Positions 53,827 through 64,000 are shown, counted from the first letter of the stretch. The stretch: DNA of 64,000 bases from Paraburkholderia sp. D15 (GCF_029910215.1 NZ_CP110396.1:186001-250000); one strand, 5' to 3'. Numbers and translations are program-made. Notes: a model not told the origin generated them from the letters alone.

Positions 53827-54879
53827 ATGAGCACGACTTACGCCTATGCAGCGACCGACGCCACCGCGCCGCTCGCTCCGTTCGAAATCCAGCGTCGCGA
53901 ACTGCGCGCGCACGACGTGCAGATGGACGTGCTGTTTTGCGGCGTGTGCCATTCCGATTTGCATCAGGCGCGCAACGAGTGGAAGAACACGATTTATCCG
54001 GTGGTGCCGGGCCACGAGATCGTCGGCCGCGTCACGTCGGTGGGTCCGGACGTGACCAAGTACAAGGTGGGCGACCTGGTCGGCGTCGGCTGTCTGGTGG
54101 ATTCGTGCCGCACGTGTGCGAGTTGCCGCGAAGATCTCGAGCAGTATTGCGAGAACGGTTGGGTCGGCACGTATAACGGCGTGGACAAAGTAGACGGCCA
54201 GGTGACGTACGGCGGTTATTCGACGCAACTCGTGGTGGACGAAGCGTTCACGCTGCGGGTGCCGGAGAATCTCGATCCGGCGGGCGCGGCGCCGTTGCTG
54301 TGCGCGGGTATCACGACGTATTCGCCGTTGCGGACGTGGGGTGCCGGTCCCGGCAAGAAGGTGGGGATCGTCGGCTTGGGCGGTCTGGGGCATATGGGCG
54401 TGAAGCTCGCGCGGGCGATGGGCGCGCATGTGGTGCTGTTCACGACGTCGCCGTCGAAGATCGAGGATGCGAAGCGGCTGGGCGCGCATGAGGTGGTCAT
54501 TTCCCGGAATGCCGAGGAGATGGAAGCGCATGCGAATAGTTTCGATCTGATTCTGAATACCGTGGCTGCGCAGCATGATCTGAATCCGTTTTTGAATCTG
54601 CTCAAGCGGGATGGGACGTTGACGCTGGTTGGCGCGCCTGAACATGATCATCCGTCGCCGCAGGTGTTCAATCTGATCTTCAAGCGGCGCAGGCTGGCTG
54701 GGTCGTTGATCGGCGGCATTGCCGAGACGCAGGAGATGCTGGATTTCTGCGGTGAGCATGGGATTACTTCTGATGTTGAGGTGATTCCCATGCAGGGGAT
54801 TAATGAGGCTTATGAGCGGATGCTTAAGAGTGATGTTAAGTATCGGTTTGTGGTTGATATGGAATCCTTGCGGAAGTAG
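53827..54879 (+). CDS. zinc-dependent NAD(P) alcohol dehydrogenase (YahK/cinnamyl-alcohol type)
   Basis: A 350-aa medium-chain dehydrogenase. Catalytic zinc ligands are in LFCGVCHSDLH and GHEIVGRV (about 38-66). The structural zinc site has four Cys in DSCRTCASCREDLEQYC (about 94-110). The cofactor motif is VGIVGLGGLGHMGVKLA (about 179-195), and LFTTSPSKIEDAKRLGAHEVV suggests NADP preference. It reduces aldehydes to alcohols or the reverse. Probably controlled by the divergent AraC protein. Codon use and GC drop towards its 3' end, near the repeat region. Confidence 0.92.
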   Translation: MSTTYAYAATDATAPLAPFEIQRRELRAHDVQMDVLFCGVCHSDLHQARNEWKNTIYPVVPGHEIVGRVTSVGPDVTKYKVGDLVGVGCLVDSCRTCASCREDLEQYCENGWVGTYNGVDKVDGQVTYGGYSTQLVVDEAFTLRVPENLDPAGAAPLLCAGITTYSPLRTWGAGPGKKVGIVGLGGLGHMGVKLARAMGAHVVLFTTSPSKIEDAKRLGAHEVVISRNAEEMEAHANSFDLILNTVAAQHDLNPFLNLLKRDGTLTLVGAPEHDHPSPQVFNLIFKRRRLAGSLIGGIAETQEMLDFCGEHGITSDVEVIPMQGINEAYERMLKSDVKYRFVVDMESLRK

Positions 54880-55024
54880 GTGAGGTTTTTTTGGGCTCGC
54901 GCTGGGCTGTTTTTTGGCCTTTGCCTGCTTTGTTTGTGGGATTTTTTTTGGCCTTTCCTTGCATTCTTATCGGTCTATTTGCGTTACCCCTGTGCGGGGC
55001 GGCACCTACTTCTCTTTGCCGCGG

Positions 55025-56303
55025 TGTTTAGACCGGAGACATAGGTAACAGATGTGCGGAGACATGGGTAACACATGATCCGCTCATTCCTGCTGGTTCA
55101 GGTTGATGGTTCCGAAGCGGTGATGCGCAAAAAACAGGTCGTAGCAGTTCTCTTCATCGACGCGCGCGCGGATGGCCACGGGCAGGTTCTGCAATGCATT
55201 TGATACCTTGAATCGCCGGTTCCTGAAGCGTAGTTCGCCGTTCCACTTCACGCACTGCACGTGATCGTTTTCGCCGTACTCGATTGGCGGCAGGATCTCC
55301 GGATAGGCGCGCGGACTCGGTCGATAACGCGTAACCGGGGTCGCCATGTCCAGCGCCTGATGTGGGCGCTGATGGTTGTAGACCGTGCGCCACTCATCGA
55401 ACGCCTGCTGCGCGCTGGACAGATTCCTGAAGTGGCGTCCGGCGATCACCTCGGCCTTCAGCGTGCGGTGAAACCGCTCCTCCTTGCCGTTGGTCTGCGG
55501 ATGCGCCACGCGGCTGTGTGACAGGCGCACACCCAGCCGGATGAGCCAGATGGCCAGTTCGGTCAACTGGCCCGGCTGGCTGGGGCTGCCCCACGGCGAA
55601 CCGTTGTCCGCGTTGATGCGCCGCGGCAGCCCATAGCGGCGGAAGGTGCGCTGCAGATGATGCTGCACGATCCGGGTGTCGGTGCGAATGCAGGCATCGA
55701 GCGTCACGTTGTAGCGCGAATGATCGTCCAGCAGGGTCAGGGGCGAACAGTGGCGGCCGTCCTGCAGGTCGAACCAGCCCTTGAAATCCATCTGCCAGAG
55801 ATCGTTGGGCTGTGCATGCTCGAAGCGCTGCCAGGCCGTGGCGGCCTCGGAGGCAGCCGGGTCGATGAGCCCGTGACGATGCAGGATGTCCGTCACGGTA
55901 CTCGGGGCCGGCACGTCCCTGTGGCCCAGGTCGCACAGACGCCGGCTGATCTTGCGTCCACCCCAGGCGGGGTGTGCCCGCCGCAGTTCGACTACCTGCT
56001 GCTCGACTGACGGTGGCGTGCGCGCCGGATTCTGCAGGGGGCGGCGCGAGTGATCTGTCAGCGCGGCAACGCCGCCCTGCGCGTGGCGCTCAAGCCACTT
56101 GTAGCCGGTCTTCGGACTGATGCCAAAGCGCCGGCACAGGTCGCGACGGTTGGCGCCTTCCTGCAAGGCCAGATGGACGAATTCCAGACGCAGATTCATG
56201 GTGTCTCTCGGATTCCAGGGCATGACCGGCTCCAGGCGATTCGCTCGCCAAGAGTGTTACCCATGTCTCCGTACACCCGTTACCTATGTCTCCGGTCCAT
56301 ACA
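55025..56303 (-). mobile_element. IS481-family insertion sequence
   Basis: A complete 1,279-bp element with TGT...ACA ends. The terminal repeats match over about 50 bases (TGTTTAGACCGGAGACATAG and TGTATGGACCGGAGACATAG at the tips), with an inner CGGAGACATGGGTAACAC copy. A 6-bp target duplication CCGCGG flanks it (55019-55024 and 56304-56309), which is the centre of the CTTTGCCGCGGCAAAG palindrome. One intact transposase gene. Confidence 0.93.
55084..56223 (-). CDS. IS481-family transposase
   Basis: A 379-aa DDE transposase. N-terminal helix-turn-helix (LRLEFVHLALQEGANRRDLCRRFGISPKTGYKWLERH, about 11-47), then the rve catalytic core with D146 (LWQMDFKGW), D206 (INADNGSPWG) and Glu 248/249 (TNGKEERFHRTL). 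Full length and free of frameshift, so probably active. An internal ATG (MNLRLEF) is an alternative start. Confidence 0.93.
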   Translation of the reverse strand: MPWNPRDTMNLRLEFVHLALQEGANRRDLCRRFGISPKTGYKWLERHAQGGVAALTDHSRRPLQNPARTPPSVEQQVVELRRAHPAWGGRKISRRLCDLGHRDVPAPSTVTDILHRHGLIDPAASEAATAWQRFEHAQPNDLWQMDFKGWFDLQDGRHCSPLTLLDDHSRYNVTLDACIRTDTRIVQHHLQRTFRRYGLPRRINADNGSPWGSPSQPGQLTELAIWLIRLGVRLSHSRVAHPQTNGKEERFHRTLKAEVIAGRHFRNLSSAQQAFDEWRTVYNHQRPHQALDMATPVTRYRPSPRAYPEILPPIEYGENDHVQCVKWNGELRFRNRRFKVSNALQNLPVAIRARVDEENCYDLFFAHHRFGTINLNQQE

Positions 56304-56450
56304 CCGCGGCAAAGAGAAGCAACCGTATTGGAAGTCAAGCGACGGGTATCGGGTGGGCGGCGGATCACATGTCGATCCGCCGGCGACGTACAGGCGAGCG
56401 CATGCCGCACGATCTCCGATCGCGCCTTCGGTAAGAACGCTTGAAGAAGT

Positions 56451-57560
<1,110 letters not shown>

Positions 57561-57678
57561 GAGGGAATATACAAGTAGGCAAGAGAAAGCCGCTCACACC
57601 GCTAACTCTTAAGCGGGTCCCCCGCACAGCCACGGTAGTGGACCATCTGGAATCTGCGTTCTCGCACATTCCGCCTCA

Positions 57679-57952
57679 GTGACACAGCAGTCATTCTTCC
57701 GGCGGCGCTGCGCGCGCCGTGCGGTTCATCAATAAGCCACTTTCGTGGCTTTACTGCGTTGCGCGCCAGTCGCACACGAGCGCCAACATCCATAACTATT
57801 AATTACGTGATCCGAATCATTCATTCCGGCACTCCGCGCACGGAATGAATCGCGGACCCTGCGGGATCACGAACGCAAAAAACGAGGCAGACGTACCCCC
57901 GATGAACCCATCGGCGCGCGCAGCGCCGCCGGAGGAATGACTGCTGTGTCAC
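57679..57952. repeat. inner 41-bp inverted repeat with 192-bp spacer
   Basis: GTGACACAGCAGTCATTC...GCGCGCGCCG at 57679-57719 and its complement at 57912-57952, with one mismatch. The spacer holds smaller dyads (GCCAC TTTC GTGGC near 57740 and ATTCATTCC/GGAATGAAT near 57830) but no coding frame. The unit resembles a small non-autonomous element. Confidence 0.75.
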
Positions 57953-58051
57953 GAACGCGGAGTGAGAGATAGTACGGATTCCAGATGGTCCACTACCGTG
58001 GCTGCGCGGGGGCTCCGCTTAAGAGTTAGCGGTGTGAGCGGCTTTCTCTTG

Positions 58052-58085
58052 CCTACTTCTCTTTGCCGCGGCAAAGAGAAGTAGG
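58052..58085. repeat. 34-bp perfect palindrome (REP-like)
   Basis: CCTACTTCTCTTTGCCG followed by its exact complement. It is the intact version of the site hit by both insertion sequences. It can form a stable hairpin, and I recall it as a dispersed repeat at gene ends in Paraburkholderia. Confidence 0.85.
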
Positions 58086-58140
58086 TGCCGCCCCGCACAG
58101 GGGCAACGCTAATAGACCAAAAGCAAATCAAGAAAAGGCC

Positions 58141-58205
<65 letters not shown>

Positions 58206-58250
58206 ACAAACCACCCAACCACCACCCCAACAAACCCCCAGGAGCACCCC

Positions 58251-59207
58251 GTGATCGACAGAATAACCGCCATGCGCACATTCCTGCGAATCGTGGACAC
58301 GAACAGCTTCACCCGCGCAGCGGAGTCCTTAAACATCCCACGAGCAACAGCCACAACAACAGTCCAGAACCTGGAAGCCCTGCTAGGCACCGCGCTATTA
58401 GTGCGCACAACACGACGCCTAAGCGTCACCCCAGAAGGCGCCGCCTACTACGAACGCTGTGCGCAAATCCTCGCCGACATCGACGAGATGGAAACCAGCA
58501 TCCGCAACGCGACCGACAACCTCACCGGCCGCCTGCGCATCGAAATGCCCAGCGCGATCGCCACCACCATCGTGCTGCCCGCGCTCAGCGACTTCCACAC
58601 CCGTTACCCCAACCTGGATCTCGCCATCGGTATCAGCACCCGCACCACCGACATGATCTCGGAAGCCATCGATTGCAGCATCCAGCTCGGCGAGCTCCCC
58701 GACTCGAATCTGGTCGCCCGCAACCTCGGCACCCTCGAACACGTGACCTGCGCAAGCCCCGACTACCTGGCCCGCTACGGCACGCCCATGGATCTCGACG
58801 ATCTGCGCGGACACGCCGCCGTCAATTGCATGTCGCCGCATAACGGCCGCGAAGTGGATTTCGATTTCGAAGTGGACGGCGAAGCGCAAAAGGTCAAGGT
58901 CAAAGGCTTCGTCAAAGTCAGCGACGAACCCGCCTACCTCACCTGCGGTCTGCAAGGCCACGGTCTGATCCAGCCCGCGCGGATCGCCGCCAAACCCTAT
59001 CTCGAGTCGGGACTGCTGCGTGAAGTGCTGCCGCAATGGAAGCCGGTGCCGATGCCTGTCTCGGTCGCGTATGTGAAAAACCGCCGGGTATCGCCGCGCG
59101 TGCGCGCTTTCGTCGACTGGCTCGCCGAGGTGTTCGAACAGGCCGAATACGTCGACCAGGACCTCACGCGCGTACGGCAGTTGTTGCGCGGCCTGCATCC
59201 CGCGTGA
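58251..59207 (+). CDS. LysR-family regulator
   Basis: A 318-aa regulator with the N-terminal winged helix-turn-helix (MIDRITAMRTFLRIVDTNSFTRAAESLNIPRATATTTVQNLE, about 1-45) and a PBP2_CrgA-like effector domain (LTGRLRIEMPSAIATTIVLPALSDF at about 88). Members of this CrgA/DmlR group often act on neighbouring dehydrogenase genes. GTG start with CAGGAG ten bases upstream. The nearest candidates are separated from it by the repeat and IS region. The (AAC)21 tract directly upstream could affect its expression. Confidence 0.9.
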   Translation: MIDRITAMRTFLRIVDTNSFTRAAESLNIPRATATTTVQNLEALLGTALLVRTTRRLSVTPEGAAYYERCAQILADIDEMETSIRNATDNLTGRLRIEMPSAIATTIVLPALSDFHTRYPNLDLAIGISTRTTDMISEAIDCSIQLGELPDSNLVARNLGTLEHVTCASPDYLARYGTPMDLDDLRGHAAVNCMSPHNGREVDFDFEVDGEAQKVKVKGFVKVSDEPAYLTCGLQGHGLIQPARIAAKPYLESGLLREVLPQWKPVPMPVSVAYVKNRRVSPRVRAFVDWLAEVFEQAEYVDQDLTRVRQLLRGLHPA

Positions 59208-59344
59208 AGCGGGTCATGCAGGCCGCGAAGGCGGGAATGGCCCCGCCGGACTGGATCGACAGCCGGGTTACGGCTGCGTTATTGCCGCGTTATTGCCACG
59301 TAGTGGCTGCGTATTGACGGTGTAGCGGCTACGTTACGGCTGAA

Positions 59345-60337
59345 TCAAGGCTGACGCGCTTGCGGCGCCGCCCCCGGACAAGCCGGGTCCTTGCCCCAAT
59401 GACCGTCGCACACGCGCCAGCGGCACAACTGGTCCTCGAAGAACCCACGCTGCGAACACTCTTTCACGCGCTCCGCGAGCTTCGCGTTGCCCGGCGCCGT
59501 CGCGCTCACCTTGGTGGTTGCGCTGCCGGTCGCCTTGGTATCGGCCGGCTTGGTGCGCGCAACCAGCGCGGCCAATAGATCGGCATCCGAATCGTCTTTC
59601 GAAGCATTCGCCGCCGGACGCGCCTTCTTCGTCTGCGCGACCGCCGTCGGCGTGCTCGCGTGATGGTTGCCCGCGCTCGCCGTCGTGCTCTCCTTCTTGC
59701 CGTGCGCGGCATCATGCTTACCGTTGCTCGCCACAGCGACTGCCGTCTTGCCGTGCTTGGCCGCGGGCACCTGCACCGCCGACGCGGACGTGGCCGACGC
59801 CACCGGCGCGGGCGCACTGCTCGGCTCCGCGCCATCGGCCAGCGCGCGCGACAGACGGCTGGCGTCGCCGCTTGCCGGCACCGTGGCGGAGGCCTTGCTG
59901 TCGCTGTCGTCGGCGATGATGGTGGCCGCCTGCGAGGCCGAAGCCGCGGCCGGTTCCTTCGCGGCGGCCTGCGCCGTCGCACCCGGCGCCGCATTCGCCG
60001 ACGATGCGGGTGCGGCAGCGGTGGCGGCCGTCGGCGAGGCGCCAGAAGTGACAGGCGCAACCGGTGCGGCAGGCTTGCCGGCCTCGGAGGCGGCGGACGC
60101 CAGCGTCTCGTCCTGCTGACGCTGCTGCATATGCCATGCGCCCCAGCCGCCGGCCGCGATCACGAGCAGAGCGACCAGCAACAACGGCGCCTTCGAGCGG
60201 CGTGGTTTTTCGGTAGGCGGCGCAACGCGGCCTTCCAGGTTCGCGAGAATTCGCGAACCATTGGCATCAGCGCCTTTAGCCTTATCGGATAACAGGCTAG
60301 GCGGGGCTTTGGAATTCGAACTTTCCGGCGCACTCAT
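59345..60337 (-). CDS. membrane-anchored protein with Ala-rich stalk, next to T6SS genes
   Basis: A 330-aa protein of no recognised family. A cytoplasmic N-terminus (about 1-50, basic at the end, EKPRRSKAP), one transmembrane segment (LLLVALLVIAAGGWGAW, about 51-67), a long low-complexity periplasmic stalk rich in Ala, Ser, Thr and Pro (70-280), and a compact Cys-rich C-terminus (ECSQRGFFEDQLCRWRVCDGHWGKDPACP) with four Cys that may form disulfides. The topology suggests a periplasm-spanning accessory protein. It is divergent from the TagX-like gene. Confidence 0.7.
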   Translation of the reverse strand: MSAPESSNSKAPPSLLSDKAKGADANGSRILANLEGRVAPPTEKPRRSKAPLLLVALLVIAAGGWGAWHMQQRQQDETLASAASEAGKPAAPVAPVTSGASPTAATAAAPASSANAAPGATAQAAAKEPAAASASQAATIIADDSDSKASATVPASGDASRLSRALADGAEPSSAPAPVASATSASAVQVPAAKHGKTAVAVASNGKHDAAHGKKESTTASAGNHHASTPTAVAQTKKARPAANASKDDSDADLLAALVARTKPADTKATGSATTKVSATAPGNAKLAERVKECSQRGFFEDQLCRWRVCDGHWGKDPACPGAAPQARQP

Positions 60338-60461
60338 TCACTGTCTCATTGAATCCTGGATTATTTCGCCGTGATAATACCGTTCCGGCTCGTTCCGAGC
60401 AGGCCTGATTCTAAGAGCAAGCATTACAAAATACAATTGTTTCCAATTCCCGGGGTCGCCT

Positions 60462-61307
60462 TTGATTGCCGTAGTACTTCTCGCCTATTTCGCGGTCGCA
60501 GTCCTGATCGCCGCAATGCTGCTATTGCCACCGGTTCGTGCCTATTTATCAGGCGCGGCACTCGCTATTCATGATCGTCTTATGCGCGGAGCATCGCGTG
60601 GCGCGTCCCGTGCGCGCGGTCAATTAACACGCTCGGCAAGAATTTCGCAATCGGCCGCGGTCGATATGCAAAAGTTACTGGTAAAGCGGCGCTTGCTGAT
60701 TTTTACCACGACAGGTATTCTTGCGACGCCGCCATTGGTGGCATTGGCATTACGCGGCAAGCAATTATTCCAATTCGATGACACTGCGCGGGTACCGGAC
60801 GAGAAAATTGCCGCGCTATTGAACGGCGAACAGCTCGTGCCCCCGCCGCCGCTGCCGCCGGAGGTATTTGCAACGCAGGAAGTCGAGCAGATCCGGCCCG
60901 CGCTGAAAGACGCGAGCCGCGACTGGAATTTGCTCGATGCCGACTTCAGAACGCGCTTATTGCTCGTGTATAAAATCATGCACGAGCAATATGGGTATGA
61001 AATGGCTTTGCTGGAAGGTTATCGCAGTCCGGAGCGGCAAAACCGGCTGGCGCAAATGGGGGGCAACGTCACCAATGCCGCAGCGTTTCAGAGCTATCAC
61101 CAATACGGCCTTGCCGCGGACAACGCCTTTTTGCGCGACGGCAAGCTCGTCATTTCAGAAAAAGATCCCTGGGCCATGCGCGGCTATCAGTTATACGGGC
61201 AGACCGCCGAGCAGGTGGGCCTGACGTGGGGCGGCCGCTGGAAATTGATGGATCTCGGGCACGTCGAATATCACAAACCCGGCTTCGTCATCGGGCGTGG
61301 TCATTAA
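60462..61307 (+). CDS. T6SS-associated M15 peptidoglycan peptidase (TagX-like)
   Basis: A 281-aa protein with an N-terminal membrane segment (about 1-22), a second hydrophobic segment near 83-100 and a C-terminal M15/VanY-type peptidase domain (about 150-278). Zinc ligands: H213 and D220 in YHQYGLAAD and H267 in LGHVEYHK. YRSPERQNRLAQMG is also typical. TagX-like enzymes open the cell wall for assembly of the T6SS apparatus. The TTG start at 60462 is the best available and allows the membrane segment. It is followed by tssM 250 bases later on the same strand. Confidence 0.82.
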   Translation: MIAVVLLAYFAVAVLIAAMLLLPPVRAYLSGAALAIHDRLMRGASRGASRARGQLTRSARISQSAAVDMQKLLVKRRLLIFTTTGILATPPLVALALRGKQLFQFDDTARVPDEKIAALLNGEQLVPPPPLPPEVFATQEVEQIRPALKDASRDWNLLDADFRTRLLLVYKIMHEQYGYEMALLEGYRSPERQNRLAQMGGNVTNAAAFQSYHQYGLAADNAFLRDGKLVISEKDPWAMRGYQLYGQTAEQVGLTWGGRWKLMDLGHVEYHKPGFVIGRGH

Positions 61308-61367
61308 GCTAAAGCGGGTAATAAAGAGGTTGACAAATGGGGCGTTCAATCAATTTTTCCGGAAAAA

Positions 61368-61402
61368 CGCGGCAATGCCGCATGCATCGCGGCATTGCCG
61401 CG
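61368..61402. other. hairpin between the TagX-like gene and tssM
   Basis: CGCGGCAATGCCG and CGGCATTGCCGCG, 13-bp arms with a 9-base loop, 61 bases after the peptidase stop. No T run follows, so it is not a normal terminator; it may attenuate or stabilise the transcript. Confidence 0.45.
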
Positions 61403-61557
61403 CACGCAATCGCCGACTCCCGTCCGCGCGAATTTAACAATCCGGCAACCTCCGCTTTCATCTAAATATGCTTTCGTTTTATTTCAAACGCCGCACGCGC
61501 GCCTCGCTGGCTGCCGCATCCCGCGACACGACATACATCACCAAGACCTGAACGGCT

Positions 61558-64000
61558 ATGCGACGCATTCTCCACGTGGTGTTCCACCCACGCACGCTCT
61601 CGATCATCGGCCTGCTCGCGCTCGCTGCTGTTTTATTCATCGGCGCGGCAGTCATGCAGATCGACCCGATGTGGCCGATGCTCGCGTTCGGCGCGGTACT
61701 CGCGCTGATCGTGCTGGTCTGGCTGATCCGCCGCCTGCTCGCGCGGCGCGCGAACAGCAAGCTCGGCGAGATGCTCGAACAGCAGGCGGAAAAGCAGAAC
61801 GAGTCGGGGCCCGCGCCCACGCCCGCGCGTCAGGCCGAACTCGACGTGCTGCGCACCCGCCTCGTCGATGCAGTCAAGACCATCAAGACCTCGAAGATCG
61901 GTCAGTTGTCGGGCGGCTCCGCGCTGTACGAACTGCCGTGGTACATCGTGATCGGCAACCCCGCCGCCGGCAAGAGCAGCGCGGTGCTGAACTCGGGTCT
62001 GCAATTCCCGTTCGCCGACAAGAACAACGCGGTGATTCACGGCATCGGCGGTACGCGTAACTGCGACTGGTTCTTCACGACCGAAGGCATTCTGCTCGAC
62101 ACCGCGGGCCGCTACTCGGTGCACGACGAAGACCGCACCGAATGGCTCGGCTTCCTCGGTCTGCTCAAGCGCTTCCGGCCGAAGGCGCCGATCAACGGCA
62201 TCATCGTCACGGCGAGCATCGCCGAGCTGACCGGCAGCAAGCCGGAATTCGCGATCAACCTCGCGAAGAACCTGCGCCAGCGCGTGCAGGAACTGACCGA
62301 AAAGCTGGAGGTGTTCGCGCCGGTGTACGTGATGTTCACCAAGGCCGACCTGATTACCGGCTTCACCGAATTCTTCAGCGGCAGCGACCGCCACGAATAC
62401 GACCGCGTGTGGGGCGCCACCCTGCCCTACGTGCCGGATGAAAAGCGCGACGTGGTCGGCCTGTTCGACGAGCACTTCGAGGAACTGTACGACGGCCTGA
62501 AGGAAATCAGCATCGCGCAGATGTCGATCAACCGCGGCAACAAGCTCTCGCCGGGTCAGTTGAGCTTCCCGCTGGAATTCTCGACCATCAAGCCGGCGCT
62601 GCGCGCGTTCCTCGCCACGCTGTTCGAGACCAATCCGTTCCAGTACAAGCCGATCTTCCGCGGCTTCTACTTCACCAGCGCGTTGCAGGAAGGCGAAACC
62701 AACAGCGCGGCCGCCACCCGCATCGCGAACCGCTTCGGCCTGAGCGCCGACAGTCTGCCCAAACCGCATAGCGCATTCTCGAAGAACGGCTTCTTCCTGC
62801 GCGACCTGTTCTCCAAGGTGATCTTCGCCGACCGTCAGACGGTGCGCCAGTTCGCGAGCCCCGCGAAAACGCGCATGCGTTACGCGACCTTCTTCGGCTT
62901 CGTCGCCGTGCTCGCGCTCGCGCTGGGCGGCTGGACATGGTCCACGGTCAACAACCAGCAGCTCACCGCGAACGTGCAGGCCGACCTCGACAACGTCGTG
63001 CGTCTGCAGCAGAACCGCAACGACCTGCAATCGCGTCTGCAGGCCATGGACGTGCTGGAAGACCGCATCGACCAGCTCGAACAGTTCCGCCGCGACCGCC
63101 CGCTCGCGGTGTCGCTCGGCCTGTATCAGGGCGATCGCCTCGAACAGCGCCTGCTCACCGAGTACTACAACGGCGTGCGGCAGATCCTGCTCGACCCGGT
63201 GTCGCAGAATCTCGCGTCGTTCATGAAGGACGTCAACGCGCATCCCGAACAGCTCGCGCCGTTGAACCGCACGCCGGATGCCGGCGCGATGCCGGTGTCC
63301 GCGCACGCGGCGATGGCGGCGAACAACCAGGGCGGCCTGTATAGCGACGCCTCGCCCACCAATGTCGAAGACGCGTACAACGCGTTGAAGACCTACCTGA
63401 TGCTGAGCGACAAGCGTCACGTGGAAACCGCGCATCTGACCGACCAGATCGCCCGCTTCTGGCGCGGCTGGCTCGAAACGAATCGCGGCAACATGCCGCG
63501 CGACGAGATGATCCGCAGCGCCGAGCGCATGATCACGTTCTACCTGTCGCGCGTGTCCGACGACGACTGGCCGATGATCGACGAGAACCTGGGTCTCGTC
63601 GACCAGACCCGCGAAAACCTGCGCCACGTGGTGCGCGGCATGCCGGCCCGTCAGCGCGTGTACGAGGAAATCAAGGCGCGCGCCTCGACCCGCTTCGCGC
63701 CCATGACGATCGCGCGCATCGTCGGCGAGAACAATACGGCGCTGGTCGCGGGCAGCTACGCGATCCCCGGTACCTTCACGCGCGAGGCGTGGTTCCAGTA
63801 CGTGCAGCCCGCGATCCGCGACGCCGCCACCAAGGAACTGCAGGCCAAGGACTGGGTGCTCAACACGTCCGCGCACGACGATCTGACGCTGGAAGGCAGC
63901 CCCGAGCAGATCCAGAAGGCGCTGGTCACGATGTACAAGACCGAGTACGCAATGCACTGGCAGAAGTTCATGCAAGGCATCGCGGTGCAGAACTTCGGCA
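61558..64000 (+). CDS. tssM: type VI secretion membrane protein TssM (IcmF), 5' part
   Basis: The first 814 codons of TssM; the gene continues past the window. Two N-terminal membrane segments (about 13-32 and 38-58), a cytoplasmic NTPase-like domain with Walker A GNPAAGKSS (132-141) and ILLDTAGRY (Walker B region), a third membrane segment (about 443-463) and the start of the periplasmic domain. With TssJ and TssL it forms the T6SS trans-envelope complex. The start is the ATG before MRRILHVVFHPRTL. The intact Walker A is a feature many but not all TssM proteins keep. Confidence 0.93.
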   Translation, partial: MRRILHVVFHPRTLSIIGLLALAAVLFIGAAVMQIDPMWPMLAFGAVLALIVLVWLIRRLLARRANSKLGEMLEQQAEKQNESGPAPTPARQAELDVLRTRLVDAVKTIKTSKIGQLSGGSALYELPWYIVIGNPAAGKSSAVLNSGLQFPFADKNNAVIHGIGGTRNCDWFFTTEGILLDTAGRYSVHDEDRTEWLGFLGLLKRFRPKAPINGIIVTASIAELTGSKPEFAINLAKNLRQRVQELTEKLEVFAPVYVMFTKADLITGFTEFFSGSDRHEYDRVWGATLPYVPDEKRDVVGLFDEHFEELYDGLKEISIAQMSINRGNKLSPGQLSFPLEFSTIKPALRAFLATLFETNPFQYKPIFRGFYFTSALQEGETNSAAATRIANRFGLSADSLPKPHSAFSKNGFFLRDLFSKVIFADRQTVRQFASPAKTRMRYATFFGFVAVLALALGGWTWSTVNNQQLTANVQADLDNVVRLQQNRNDLQSRLQAMDVLEDRIDQLEQFRRDRPLAVSLGLYQGDRLEQRLLTEYYNGVRQILLDPVSQNLASFMKDVNAHPEQLAPLNRTPDAGAMPVSAHAAMAANNQGGLYSDASPTNVEDAYNALKTYLMLSDKRHVETAHLTDQIARFWRGWLETNRGNMPRDEMIRSAERMITFYLSRVSDDDWPMIDENLGLVDQTRENLRHVVRGMPARQRVYEEIKARASTRFAPMTIARIVGENNTALVAGSYAIPGTFTREAWFQYVQPAIRDAATKELQAKDWVLNTSAHDDLTLEGSPEQIQKALVTMYKTEYAMHWQKFMQGIAVQNFG

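Noticed and set aside
61368..61402. rho-independent terminator between the peptidase and tssM
   Set aside because: The hairpin is strong but no T run follows on either strand.

Overview
The window is GC-rich and gene-dense. Its gene content points to a Burkholderiaceae chromosome, most likely Paraburkholderia or Burkholderia: a DUF4148 secreted protein, a DUF3331 protein, a Gram-negative trimeric-type porin, an OpgC-like protein, several cytochrome-linked molybdo-hydroxylases, a type VI secretion locus, and a dispersed palindrome of a kind I recall from Paraburkholderia genomes. No rRNA, tRNA or CRISPR was found. The genus call is inference from gene content.

Layout. 1-1620: tail of one gene, a small membrane protein and a RES/Xre-type toxin-antitoxin pair with a visible operator. 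1713-10337: housekeeping and envelope genes (ribA, CBS protein, DUF4148, DNA glycosylase, BON protein, ChaA-like antiporter, GcvA-type regulator, polar amino-acid ABC importer without an ATPase). 10426-21875: two separate three-subunit molybdenum hydroxylases, each with a triheme cytochrome c, separated by a small unknown gene and a degenerate NlpD-like protein. 22388-36193: DeoR regulator, Nudix hydrolase, porin, OpgC-like protein, esterase, AI-2E-type permease, B12-dependent ribonucleotide reductase, an M24 peptidase and an XRE-cupin regulator. 36276-41029: cytoplasmic-type molybdopterin oxidoreductase with ferredoxin and membrane anchor (SoeABC-like). 41220-43930: hydroxyacid dehydrogenase and PAS-PAS-GGDEF cyclase.

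44028-47584 holds a LuxR-type regulator with all canonical acyl-homoserine-lactone pocket residues, divergent from a two-gene operon of an ATP-grasp ligase-like enzyme and an MFS exporter. No luxI is visible. It looks like a small quorum-controlled make-and-export cassette of unknown product. 48101-52439 holds a CusRS/HprRS-like two-component system divergent from a periplasmic protein, a b-type cytochrome and an MsrP-like molybdoenzyme, which resembles the E. coli hprRS/msrPQ arrangement.

54950-58250 is a repeat and insertion region. A long inverted repeat has its left arm broken by an IS481-family element (in the centre of a 34-bp palindrome) and, ten bases further, by an IS110-family element. 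The IS110 left end carries a structured non-coding region whose internal loop matches the actual insertion site on both sides of a CT core, as expected of a bridge RNA. A (AAC)21 microsatellite follows, just before a LysR gene. 59345-64000 is the edge of a type VI secretion cluster (TagX-like peptidase, then tssM running off the window).
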